Of a stretch of 9,334 nt of DNA, positions 1-5,768 are shown piece after piece. Location: contig CABUVB010000060.1 in the NCBI GenBank assembly GCA_902494815.1, positions 1 to 9,334 of the forward strand, in the 5' to 3' direction. Position 1 is the stretch's first letter. Each line of letters begins with the position of its first letter. Source of the DNA: an uncultured Collinsella sp. (GTDB lineage Bacteria > Actinomycetota > Coriobacteriia > Coriobacteriales > Coriobacteriaceae). The translations under genes were made by a program, and so were the position numbers. Below the pieces are notes generated by a model, which did not search any database, was not told where the DNA came from, and saw nothing but the letters and a program-made list of their open reading frames with translations.

Positions 1-11
1 ATCCGCGTGCG

Positions 12-40
12 TAGAGCACCGGACCCGGCTCTTTTATAAT
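12..40 (+). promoter_or_regulatory. Probable sigma-A-type promoter of the amaP-asp23 operon
   Basis: A perfect TATAAT sits at 35-40. The best -35 at 17-base spacing is TAGAGC (12-17), which matches only three of six consensus positions. The first gene starts at 91, leaving a leader of about 40 bases. The -10 is convincing by eye; the -35 is weak, so an activator or alternative spacing is possible. Confidence 0.5.
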
Positions 41-90
41 GATGCGAACCGTTTTGCATTTCGAGAGCCGAGATTTGAAGGGAGCGCCAC

Positions 91-636
91 GTGCGCGTAC
101 TCAAACGAGCCCTAGCGATCGTGTATCTTGCCGCCGCCATCGTGGCGCTGGGTACGCTTGTCTGCCAGTTCTGGGGACCGTATACGTATCGCTTTATGCT
201 GCTGCTGCGTGACGCCATGCCTCGCGTCGTCGTTACGGTGTGTGCCGCTATCGTGGCGCTTGGCGTGCTCATCGGTTTTTTCCGCCTGATGTTCGCGCGT
301 CGCGAGCCGTCCTGCGTGCATCCGGCGGGGGAGCGCAATATCGAGGTCACGCTCGCAGCGCTTTCCTCGTGCGCCCGTGCCGCGGCAGAGTGCGATGATC
401 GCGTGATGGTTGAGCATATCGAGGCACGCGTTCAAGGCTCCGACGAGTCGCGCGTTCGTTTTAAGGTCGAGGCCATCGCGCTCGATGACAAGGACGTTGC
501 CGCTCTTGCCACCTCGATGCAGCAGCGCATCGAGAAGGCCTGCGACACCATGCTCGGCACGCCGGGCACGACCGCGCGCGTCCGTTTTTTGCCGTCCAAG
601 ACTACCGTCCAGACCGTGGAGGTTTCCGGTGAGTGA
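91..636 (+). CDS. amaP: AmaP-like alkaline shock response membrane anchor protein
   Basis: A 181-residue protein starting at GTG 91, with a GAAGGGA Shine-Dalgarno at 77-83. Two hydrophobic helices lie at about residues 6-26 and 44-66, forming a membrane hairpin. A soluble, presumably cytoplasmic domain of about 110 residues follows, with alternating hydrophobic/charged strands (for example around 104-130 and 160-178). This two-helix-plus-soluble-domain plan, and its place directly before DUF2273 and Asp23-family genes, match Staphylococcus aureus AmaP, which recruits Asp23 to the membrane. Membrane anchoring of the protein encoded at 1051 is therefore inferred. The sequence is divergent and carries extra cysteines (C75, C94, C101, C151). 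The assignment rests mainly on topology and neighbourhood. Its stop overlaps the next start by 8 bases, implying translational coupling. Confidence 0.72.
   Translation: MRVLKRALAIVYLAAAIVALGTLVCQFWGPYTYRFMLLLRDAMPRVVVTVCAAIVALGVLIGFFRLMFARREPSCVHPAGERNIEVTLAALSSCARAAAECDDRVMVEHIEARVQGSDESRVRFKVEAIALDDKDVAALATSMQQRIEKACDTMLGTPGTTARVRFLPSKTTVQTVEVSGE
617..622 (+). promoter_or_regulatory. Ribosome binding site that fixes the DUF2273 start
   Basis: TGGAGG lies inside the end of the amaP-like gene, six bases before GTG 629. It decides the start of the second gene within a much longer open frame and suggests coupled translation. Confidence 0.7.
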
Positions 637-1006
637 TACCAATCAAGACAAGACCGCCCGCACGCCGCGCCTGACGATCGACCAGAACGCTACGCCGGCA
701 GGCGAGTCCGCCGACACCAAGCCCGAGGCCGGCGAGCAGCATGACGTCGCCGCCAACGACTTTGACGAGGCTATGGGTCTCATCAAAGGTACGGGCGCTG
801 CTATCTGGAGCTACGCCGTGCGCCACCCCAATACTACGCTCGGCGCCTTGGCAGGCTTTATTCTCGCCGTGCTGGTACTTACGTTGGGCCTGTGGGACAC
901 GCTCGTCATCGCATTCTTTGTGCTGATCGGCGCCGTGATCGGCCAGATTCGCGACGGCGAGAACGGTATCGTCAACTTCTTCGGCCGTCTGTTTAGCGGC
1001 CGCTAA
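629..1006 (+). CDS. DUF2273 small integral membrane protein
   Basis: A 125-residue protein starting at GTG 629, chosen because a TGGAGG Shine-Dalgarno (617-622) lies six bases upstream and the start gives an 8-base overlap with the preceding gene. The reading frame stays open farther upstream, but that part overlaps the first gene and looks non-coding. Residues 1-45 are polar and low in complexity. From about residue 50 there is a DUF2273-like core: two membrane helices (about 70-88 and 90-107) joined by a short GLWD turn, ending in a GQIRDG motif and a short basic tail. DUF2273 proteins are usually about 60-80 residues, so the polar N-terminal 45 residues are an extension. The family has no defined biochemical function but is a standard partner of Asp23 and AmaP. 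Confidence 0.8.
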   Translation: MSDTNQDKTARTPRLTIDQNATPAGESADTKPEAGEQHDVAANDFDEAMGLIKGTGAAIWSYAVRHPNTTLGALAGFILAVLVLTLGLWDTLVIAFFVLIGAVIGQIRDGENGIVNFFGRLFSGR

Positions 1007-1050
1007 TATGAATTCGACTGTCGCATCCGCGGCAGGCATAAGGAGGAACC

Positions 1051-1578
1051 ATGGCTTTTAACACGAAGGTCGATGTAGCCGATACCGAGCTCGAGGCGAA
1101 TGAGGCCGTCGCCGCCGAGGCGGAGGACGTAACGCTCGAGGACGAGGCGCTCGTCGAGGCCGAGTCCGATGCGGATGAGGACAACGAGGAGATGGACGAG
1201 GAGGCGGACGAGTCCGAGGACTCGCTGACCTATTCCAACGGCGTGATCGAGAAGATCGTCGCCATGGCCACCCGCGAGGTGCCGCACGTTCTGGGCATGA
1301 AGGGTAACCTTATGCACTTTGTGCAGGAACAGTTTGGTGCCGAGAACCTGACCAAGGGCGTGACGGTCGAGGTCACCGACGACAACCGCGTGGTCGTCAA
1401 CATCTCGGTCATCATCGAGTACGGCGCCTATGCGCCTGCGATCTTTGACGACGTTAAGGCGCGCGTCACCGAGCGTCTGGCCGCGATGACCGGCCTTGAG
1501 GTGGCAGGCGTCAACCTGCGCATCGAGGATGTCATCACCCCCGAGGAGTACGAGCACCGCACCAGCCAGCACGAGTAA
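1051..1578 (+). CDS. asp23: Asp23/Gls24 family envelope stress response protein
   Basis: A 175-residue protein with a strong AAGGAGG Shine-Dalgarno (1040-1046) four bases before ATG 1051. The Asp23/Gls24 domain spans about residues 58-165. It opens with LTYSNGVIEKIV, continues with the REVPHVLGMKG segment, and has the conserved VNISVIIEYGAYAPAIFDDV block (117-136) and a final RIEDV strand. There is no signal peptide or membrane helix, so it is cytosolic. In S. aureus the homologue is abundant, polymerises and is tethered to the membrane by AmaP; a similar scaffold role is inferred. The oddity is the N-terminus: 25 of residues 11-57 are Asp or Glu, and there is no Lys or Arg from residue 7 to 67. 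A 44-base gap separates it from the DUF2273 gene, and a terminator follows, so it is the last gene of the operon. Confidence 0.92.
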   Translation: MAFNTKVDVADTELEANEAVAAEAEDVTLEDEALVEAESDADEDNEEMDEEADESEDSLTYSNGVIEKIVAMATREVPHVLGMKGNLMHFVQEQFGAENLTKGVTVEVTDDNRVVVNISVIIEYGAYAPAIFDDVKARVTERLAAMTGLEVAGVNLRIEDVITPEEYEHRTSQHE

Positions 1579-1579
1579 C

Positions 1580-1619
1580 CTACCAAAAAGGGATGTTTAT
1601 TTTGGCAGGTTTTACCTGC
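1580..1619 (+). other. Two overlapping, mutually exclusive small hairpins downstream of asp23
   Basis: One potential stem pairs CTACCAAAA (1580-1588) with TTTTGGCAG (1600-1608), with a single mismatch. A second pairs GCAGGT (1605-1610) with ACCTGC (1614-1619) over a TTT loop. They share bases 1605-1608, so both cannot form at once. They lie just before the strong terminator and could be 3'-end stability elements. Functional significance is unproven. Confidence 0.35.
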
Positions 1620-1628
1620 GAAAACGCT

Positions 1629-1670
1629 AAACGGTCGACCGCGCAAGCAAAAGTGCGGTCGACCGTTTTC
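1629..1670 (+). terminator. Rho-independent terminator of the asp23 operon
   Basis: The arms AAACGGTCGACCGC (1629-1642) and GCGGTCGACCGTTT (1655-1668) pair perfectly over 14 bases around a 12-base loop and run into TTTTC. The core CGGTCGACCG is itself palindromic. The A-rich left end and T-rich right end would also allow some function on the opposite strand. Confidence 0.85.
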
Positions 1671-1712
1671 TATATGCCCCCGATACAGGCATACCGCTCG
1701 TCTAACTAAGGG

Positions 1713-1740
1713 TTGCAATCTTCGCGTTCCGCGTTACCCT
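1713..1740 (+). promoter_or_regulatory. Possible promoter of the YitT-family gene
   Basis: TTGCAA (1713-1718) is followed after 16 bases by TACCCT (1735-1740). The -35 is fair and the -10 matches three of six positions. The gene follows a strong terminator, so a promoter is needed in this 110-base interval. Confidence 0.35.
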
Positions 1741-1783
1741 AATGGGCACATTGTTTCCAAATTGTTAACGAGGGGTTGCCGTA

Positions 1784-2806
1784 ATGGCCGACGAACACGA
1801 GACCGAAAGCAAGGCATGGGCGATTGAAGCCGCTGCGGCAGAGGCGGCGTCGCGTGCCGCCGAGGAGATGCATCGTCCTCCGGTGGTGCCGATGGAGCGC
1901 GTTGTCGGTCGCGAGGATATCGAACGTGGCGAGCGCGCCGGCCGCAAGCGCAGCCAGGAGCCAGGCTTTCCGCGCTTTTTTGCCGAGCTCAATCTGGGCC
2001 TGATCCTCACGGCGTTCGCCATCGTGGCCTTTAAAACTCCCAATCACTTTGCCTTCGGCGGCACCTCGGGCGTGTCGGTCATTCTTTCCACGCTGTTCCC
2101 GACTCTGCCCGTCGGCGTCTTTATGTGGATTATCAACGCGGTCCTGGTCATCCTGGGTTTTATCTTTTTGGAGCGCAAGGCAATCCTTTGGAGCGTCTTT
2201 GCCTCGTTTGCGCTTTCGGCCTACGTCTCGCTGTTTGAGCTCTTCATTCCGACGGATGTTTCGATGACGGGCGATATGTGGCTCGACCTGTGTTTTGCCG
2301 TCATCTTGCCGGCGCTGGGCAGTGCCATTGTCTTTGACATTGGCGCCTCGACGGGCGGCACGGACATTCTTGCCATGATCCTTAAACGCCGCACGACACT
2401 TGAGATCGGCCGCGCCCTGTTGCTGGTCGATATCGGCATCGTGACCATCGCGGCTTTCCTGTATGGCCCGCGCGTCGGTCTGTACTGCGTGCTTGGTCTG
2501 TTTGCCAAGACGCTCGTCGTCGATAAGGCCATTGAGAGCATCCACCTGCGCAAGGTCTGCACGATCATTTGCTCCGAGCCCCTTAAGGTCGAGGAGTTTA
2601 TCGTCAAGCATCTCAACCGCACGGCAACGATTAGCCGTGGCTATGGCGCCTTCTCGGGCAAGTGTGTCACGGTGATTATGAGCGTGCTGAGCCGTCGCGA
2701 GGCAGTGCAACTGCGCCGCTATACCCGCGAGATTGACCCTGGCGCCTTCATCACCATCGTCGATAGCTCCGAAATCGTCGGCAAGGGCTTCCGCGGTACG
2801 AACTAG
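1784..2806 (+). CDS. YitT family membrane protein with C-terminal DUF2179 domain
   Basis: A 340-residue protein starting at ATG 1784, with a CGAGGGG Shine-Dalgarno at 1769-1775. Residues 1-60 are hydrophilic, first Ala/Glu-rich and then basic. The YitT membrane domain follows, with hydrophobic helices at about 70-84, 108-128, 133-152, 168-184, 211-228 and 232-245. It contains the family signature GASTGGTDILAMIL (187-200) and an FGGTSGVSVI segment (91-100). The DUF2179 domain (about 255-335) includes TISRGYGAFSGK, SRREAVQLRR and IDPGAFITIVDSSEIVGKGF, all typical. YitT proteins are polytopic proteins of unknown transport or signalling role; DUF2179 is a small soluble domain thought to be cytoplasmic. 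The gene appears monocistronic, although no T-run terminator was seen before the next gene, so read-through is possible. The 60-residue N-terminal extension is longer than in typical members. Confidence 0.93.
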   Translation: MADEHETESKAWAIEAAAAEAASRAAEEMHRPPVVPMERVVGREDIERGERAGRKRSQEPGFPRFFAELNLGLILTAFAIVAFKTPNHFAFGGTSGVSVILSTLFPTLPVGVFMWIINAVLVILGFIFLERKAILWSVFASFALSAYVSLFELFIPTDVSMTGDMWLDLCFAVILPALGSAIVFDIGASTGGTDILAMILKRRTTLEIGRALLLVDIGIVTIAAFLYGPRVGLYCVLGLFAKTLVVDKAIESIHLRKVCTIICSEPLKVEEFIVKHLNRTATISRGYGAFSGKCVTVIMSVLSRREAVQLRRYTREIDPGAFITIVDSSEIVGKGFRGTN

Positions 2807-2863
2807 CCCTGGTGCGCGCTTCGAATCATTGAATTAACCGGCTGCGTTGCAAATCGGTCATCT

Positions 2864-2880
2864 TGGGGTATTTGTCCCCA
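2864..2880 (+). other. Small inverted repeat and GATAAT box upstream of the zinc-ribbon gene
   Basis: TGGGG (2864-2868) and CCCCA (2876-2880) form a five-base inverted repeat. GATAAT at 2889-2894 resembles a -10 box, but the nearest -35 candidates have poor spacing (TTGGGG at 20 bases, TTTGTC at 12). The element could be an operator or chance. There is no T-run after it, so it is not a terminator for the upstream gene. Confidence 0.25.
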
Positions 2881-2955
2881 CATTGGGCGATAATGATGCC
2901 AAAGACATCGTTTGCGATCCAGGTGATTCGCTCTAGATACGAAGGGATGATTTCG

Positions 2956-4299
2956 ATGTTCTGTTCGCAGTGTGGCGCCCCCATGGGCGATAACGACAAG
3001 TTCTGCGGCGTGTGCGGTGCCCCTAATGCCGAGGTCAAGGCCGCCGGCCCCGCTCCGCAAGCTCAACCTCAGCCGCAGGGTCAGCCGTTTGCTCAGCCGC
3101 AGCCGCAGCCGTTCGTTGCGCCCCAGCCGGCTATGAACGTGCCCAAGGGCTGCATGGCGCAGGCCTTCAACGATATGCTCAAGGTTCCCGGCGCCCTGGT
3201 TCGCGTGTGCCAGATCGCCTTTTTGCCGGCGCTGATCTGTGTCGTCTCGGTGCTGGTGCTGTTTATCCCCGTTATCGGCGGTATCGCAGCGGCCATTGGC
3301 TTTTTGCTCGCGTACGTGGCAAGCGTGTGCGGAGCGGGCTTTGCTATCGAGTGGGGTCGTGACCTGTCGCTCAAGGATGATAACGGCATGGAGCGTCCGC
3401 TGCTGCGCTCGACCTCGTTTGGATTGGGCATTTTCTCGTCTGTCATTACGAACGTGCTCCGGCTCATAGCCATTATTCCGGTGATCGGTGTGGTGTTCTC
3501 GGTGCTTGAGAGCGCTGTGATCGGTACCGTTGGCTCGTACTATTACTACGGTTCGAGCGGCCTCGAGGGTGCACTCATCGGGTCGATGGGTCTGCTTGTC
3601 TTTGCCATGATCGTGTCGGTGGTACTGGGCATCTTCTTTAAGATGTTTGGCGATGCCGCTGTGATGCACTTTGCAGTCGCCGGCCGCGTGGAGAGCGCGT
3701 TTTCGCTCGAGAAGGTTTGGAAGTCCTATAAGGCCAACCTGGGCAAGTTGTTCTGCGCATCGATTCTCCCCGAGTTTTTGACGGGCATTGTTTCCAATAT
3801 CATCACTTGGATTTTCACCGCCATCTTTGGTTTTGTTGCCGCGCTGGGCATTAGCAGCTATGGCTACTACGGCTACTATTCTCGTCCTTCGGGTCTCGAG
3901 GCAATCATCACGGGCGGCGGCATCACGCTCATTCTGTTCTTGATGATTGTTGCCTTTGTCACGGTGTTCCTGACTGTGTTTGGCAAGATGCTCAAGTATC
4001 GCGCCGTTGGCTATTGGGCGGCACGCCATGCCAGCGAGTGGTCCGACGAGGATACCGACGACGTCCTGACGTTTGTGCTCCCGGGTGAGAAGAAGCCTGC
4101 TCCTGCGGGATTCAATCCCACGGCCGCCACTGGTGCTGCACCCGCGCCTGCACCCGCGCCTGCACCTGCTCCGGCACCTGCCCCTGCACCCGCACCGACG
4201 CCCGAGGCGACGCCTGCGGAGCCCGATTGGGATGCCGTTGCCACGCCGGCGGATGAGCCGGGCGATAATCCTGCTGCCGAAAACAATCAAACCGAATAG
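2956..4299 (+). CDS. Zinc-ribbon multi-pass membrane protein with internal duplication and Ala-Pro tail
   Basis: A 447-residue protein of unknown function. ATG 2956 is chosen over ATG 2947 because GAAGGG (2941-2946) lies nine bases upstream and because it gives the same MFCxxCG beginning as the gene at 4495. A zinc ribbon with C3-C6 and C17-C20 is followed by a Pro/Gln/Ala linker (about 28-60). A membrane region then runs from about 85 to 345, with hydrophobic stretches near 88-105, 110-130, 160-183, 208-229, 278-298 and 322-343. It resembles the loosely defined DUF4013-type proteins, a weak assignment. Two halves look duplicated: a Tyr-rich loop ending SGLE at 201-204 recurs at 312-315, and FG at 231 recurs at 342, both 111 residues apart. 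The polar C-terminus contains ten Ala-Pro dipeptides (395-414) and an acidic end. With an even helix count, both tails would be cytoplasmic. A terminator follows directly. Confidence 0.85.
   Translation: MFCSQCGAPMGDNDKFCGVCGAPNAEVKAAGPAPQAQPQPQGQPFAQPQPQPFVAPQPAMNVPKGCMAQAFNDMLKVPGALVRVCQIAFLPALICVVSVLVLFIPVIGGIAAAIGFLLAYVASVCGAGFAIEWGRDLSLKDDNGMERPLLRSTSFGLGIFSSVITNVLRLIAIIPVIGVVFSVLESAVIGTVGSYYYYGSSGLEGALIGSMGLLVFAMIVSVVLGIFFKMFGDAAVMHFAVAGRVESAFSLEKVWKSYKANLGKLFCASILPEFLTGIVSNIITWIFTAIFGFVAALGISSYGYYGYYSRPSGLEAIITGGGITLILFLMIVAFVTVFLTVFGKMLKYRAVGYWAARHASEWSDEDTDDVLTFVLPGEKKPAPAGFNPTAATGAAPAPAPAPAPAPAPAPAPAPTPEATPAEPDWDAVATPADEPGDNPAAENNQTE
4138..4197 (+). repeat. Ala-Pro coding low-complexity repeat
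   Basis: Sixty bases encode ten consecutive Ala-Pro dipeptides in a degenerate six-base repeat (GCACCC/GCGCCT/GCACCT variants), including a 12-base unit, GCACCCGCGCCT, present twice in tandem. Such tracts can change length by slippage and would form an extended rigid spacer in the protein. Confidence 0.8.
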
Positions 4300-4306
4300 T
4301 CGGTCG

Positions 4307-4345
4307 AGGCGCCCTGGGCAACTGAGCCCGGGGTGCCTTTTTCTA
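4307..4345 (+). terminator. Rho-independent terminator after the zinc-ribbon membrane protein
   Basis: The left arm AGGCGCCCTGGGC (4307-4319) pairs with GCCCGGGGTGCCT (4326-4338) over 13 positions, two of them G-U, around the six-base loop AACTGA. Five T residues (4338-4342) follow. It begins seven bases after the stop codon. Confidence 0.88.
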
Positions 4346-4407
4346 CTGCGAAAGCAGGAAAATGCCCGGGAAAACGGTTGCAGCAAAATTTCTCGGAAAT
4401 TGGTCAA

Positions 4408-4419
4408 TGTTGCGCAACA
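4408..4419. promoter_or_regulatory. Perfect 12-base palindrome, candidate operator
   Basis: TGTTGCGCAACA reads the same on both strands. It contains TTGCGC, which could serve as a -35 box, although no good -10 lies at standard spacing (TATTGT at 4430-4435 is only 14 bases away). It lies 75 bases before the next start, in a 195-base gap after a terminator, where the promoter of that gene must be. A dimeric repressor site is a reasonable but untested idea. Confidence 0.35.
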
Positions 4420-4460
4420 ACGTCGCGGCTATTGTTGAGAACATAGACGTGTAAGGTTTG

Positions 4461-4477
4461 AAGGCGTGCGACGCCTT
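4461..4477 (+). other. Leader hairpin just before the ribosome binding site
   Basis: AAGGCGT (4461-4467) and ACGCCTT (4471-4477) form a seven-base perfect stem with a GCG loop. The Shine-Dalgarno AAGGAG (4483-4488) of the gene starting at 4495 is only five bases downstream. It may protect the mRNA 5' end or tune translation. There is no T-run, so it is not a terminator. Confidence 0.45.
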
Positions 4478-4494
4478 AGGAAAAGGAGAGGCTT

Positions 4495-5172
4495 ATGTTC
4501 TGTCCCACTTGTGGTTCTCCCATTTCGGATGATGCCAAATTCTGCCCTGTCTGCGGTTCTGCCATCGGTGCCGCTTCCGCTGCTCCTGCTCCGCAGCCCG
4601 CGCCGCAGCCTGCACCTCAGCCCCAGCCTGCTCCGCAGCCCACGCAGATTCAGCCCACTCCGGTTCAGGCAGTTCAGCCTCAGCCTCAGCCGCAGTACGC
4701 CGGTCAGCAGCAGTACACCGGTCAGCAGCAGTATGCTCAGCAGCCTGCACCTGCCCCGATGGGCTATACTCCGATTAAAACCGACCGTGGCGTGATCGGC
4801 TGGCTCCTGCTTTCCATCGTGACCTGCGGCATCTATTCATATTACTTCCTCTATTGCCTCGCCCGCGACATCAATGTCATGTGCCAGGACGACGGCGATT
4901 CCACGCCGGGTCTGGCAGCATTTATCCTGCTGTCGTTCGTGACCTGCGGCTTCTACGCACTCTACTGGTACTACAAGATCGGTAACCGCCTGCAGGCTAA
5001 TGCTCCTCGCTATGGCCTGATGTTCCAGGAGAACGGTACCTCCGTTCTTATGTGGCAGATCGTCGGCGCGCTGCTGTGCGGCCTTGGCCCCATCTTTGCC
5101 ATGAACATCATCATCAAGAATACCAATGCCATGGCAACGGCTTACAACGTCCGTCTTGGCGCTCGTGCCTAA
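4495..5172 (+). CDS. Zinc-ribbon, Gln/Pro-linker, DUF4234 membrane protein
   Basis: A 225-residue protein with Shine-Dalgarno AAGGAG six bases before ATG 4495. The N-terminus is a zinc ribbon with CPTCG and CPVCG (C3, C6, C17, C20). Residues 27-90 are a disordered Pro/Gln/Ala linker containing QYxGQQ repeats. A DUF4234 membrane domain spans about 98-165, followed by a third helix at about 184-207 and a short tail. The domain shows an internal repeat: LLLSIVTCGIYSYYFLY (104-120) is echoed by ILLSFVTCGFYALYWYY (144-160), forty residues later. The DUF4234 function is unknown. The zinc ribbon suggests a cytoplasmic N-terminus. It shares the zinc ribbon and linker style with the gene at 2956 and is followed 13 bases later by a DUF2752 gene, probably in one transcript. 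Confidence 0.88.
   Translation: MFCPTCGSPISDDAKFCPVCGSAIGAASAAPAPQPAPQPAPQPQPAPQPTQIQPTPVQAVQPQPQPQYAGQQQYTGQQQYAQQPAPAPMGYTPIKTDRGVIGWLLLSIVTCGIYSYYFLYCLARDINVMCQDDGDSTPGLAAFILLSFVTCGFYALYWYYKIGNRLQANAPRYGLMFQENGTSVLMWQIVGALLCGLGPIFAMNIIIKNTNAMATAYNVRLGARA
4693..4728 (+). repeat. Two tandem 18-base copies in the Gln/Tyr linker
   Basis: CAGTACGCCGGTCAGCAG (4693-4710) is followed directly by CAGTACACCGGTCAGCAG, one base different, and then by a degenerate third copy starting CAGTATGCTCAGCAG. They encode QYAGQQ, QYTGQQ and QYAQQ units, a sign of recent in-frame tandem duplication. Confidence 0.85.
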
Positions 5173-5185
5173 CGATAAGAGCGGC

Positions 5186-5662
5186 GTGAACAGCTCCCAG
5201 GGACATAAGGGCGCGGCGGAACTCATTCGCCGCGCCCTTTCTTGCATCGGCGCGCTCTTTGTCGCCTGGCTCGCACTCTACCTGCTCGATATCGGCTGCG
5301 TGTTTCGCCTGATGACGGGCATTCCCTGTCCGGGATGTGGCATGACGAGGGCCTGGCTGGCAGCACTGCGCCTCGATTTTGCGGCGGCCTTTGCCTACCA
5401 TCCGCTGTTTTGGGTGGTGCCGATTGCGTTTGTGCTCGCGTTCGTGCGCGAGGAGGTGACGTCGAGCAAGCTAAAGCGCGGCATCGACATTGCGGTTATT
5501 GTTCTGTGCGTGCTGGTCGTTGCCGTATGGATCGTGCGCCTTATCAACCCGGCAGACGGGGGCCTGCTCTTTGGTGGTCACGCTCCCGCCGGAGTTCCCA
5601 CCGATATCATTCACCTCGAAACCCCACGCTGGCTCACCATCCTTCGCTCTTACTTGTCGTGA
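5186..5662 (+). CDS. DUF2752 membrane protein
   Basis: A 158-residue protein if started at GTG 5186, which has a weak AAGAG Shine-Dalgarno (5177-5181). GTG 5165 is the alternative; it would overlap the preceding gene by 8 bases but has no visible ribosome binding site. The start is therefore uncertain by seven residues. Hydrophobic helices lie at about 18-40, 68-88 and 99-119. The DUF2752 signature GIPCPGCGMTRAWLAAL (45-61) is intact, with Cys48 and Cys51, followed by the usual HPLFW segment (72-76). The family's function is unknown; the conserved CPxCG pair could bind metal or be redox active near the membrane face. It follows the DUF4234 gene closely, so a shared role with it is inferred. 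Confidence 0.87.
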   Translation: MNSSQGHKGAAELIRRALSCIGALFVAWLALYLLDIGCVFRLMTGIPCPGCGMTRAWLAALRLDFAAAFAYHPLFWVVPIAFVLAFVREEVTSSKLKRGIDIAVIVLCVLVVAVWIVRLINPADGGLLFGGHAPAGVPTDIIHLETPRWLTILRSYLS

Positions 5663-5698
5663 CGGAGGACGCGCCAGAAAAGCGGTCGACACATAAGA

Positions 5699-5729
5699 GG
5701 GGGCGAACGTTGAGATAACGTTCGCCCCC
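5699..5729. terminator. Hairpin terminator between convergent genes
   Basis: GGGGGCGAACGTT (5699-5711) and AACGTTCGCCCCC (5717-5729) pair perfectly over 13 bases with the loop GAGAT. The plus-strand tail GCTTTGC and the minus-strand tail TCTTATG are only weakly T-rich. Its position between the stop codons of converging genes (5662 and 5769) fits a bidirectional terminator or transcription barrier. Confidence 0.75.
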
Positions 5730-5768
5730 GCTTTGCTATAGCCAGGTTGTTATGGGTGGGCGTGATGG

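Noticed and set aside
410..628. Upstream extension of the DUF2273 reading frame
   Set aside because: It overlaps the amaP-like gene almost entirely and is Arg/Ser/Pro-rich. The ribosome binding site at 617-622 supports GTG 629.
1739..2710. 323-residue open frame on the minus strand opposite the YitT gene
   Set aside because: Its composition is typical of an antisense shadow (many Asp, Lys, Arg and Gln), with no recognisable domain; YitT/DUF2179 motifs on the plus strand are unambiguous.
2803..4407. 534-residue open frame on the minus strand opposite the zinc-ribbon membrane protein
   Set aside because: It is Arg/His-rich and low in complexity, without family motifs. The plus-strand frame has clear zinc-ribbon and membrane features, a ribosome binding site and a terminator.
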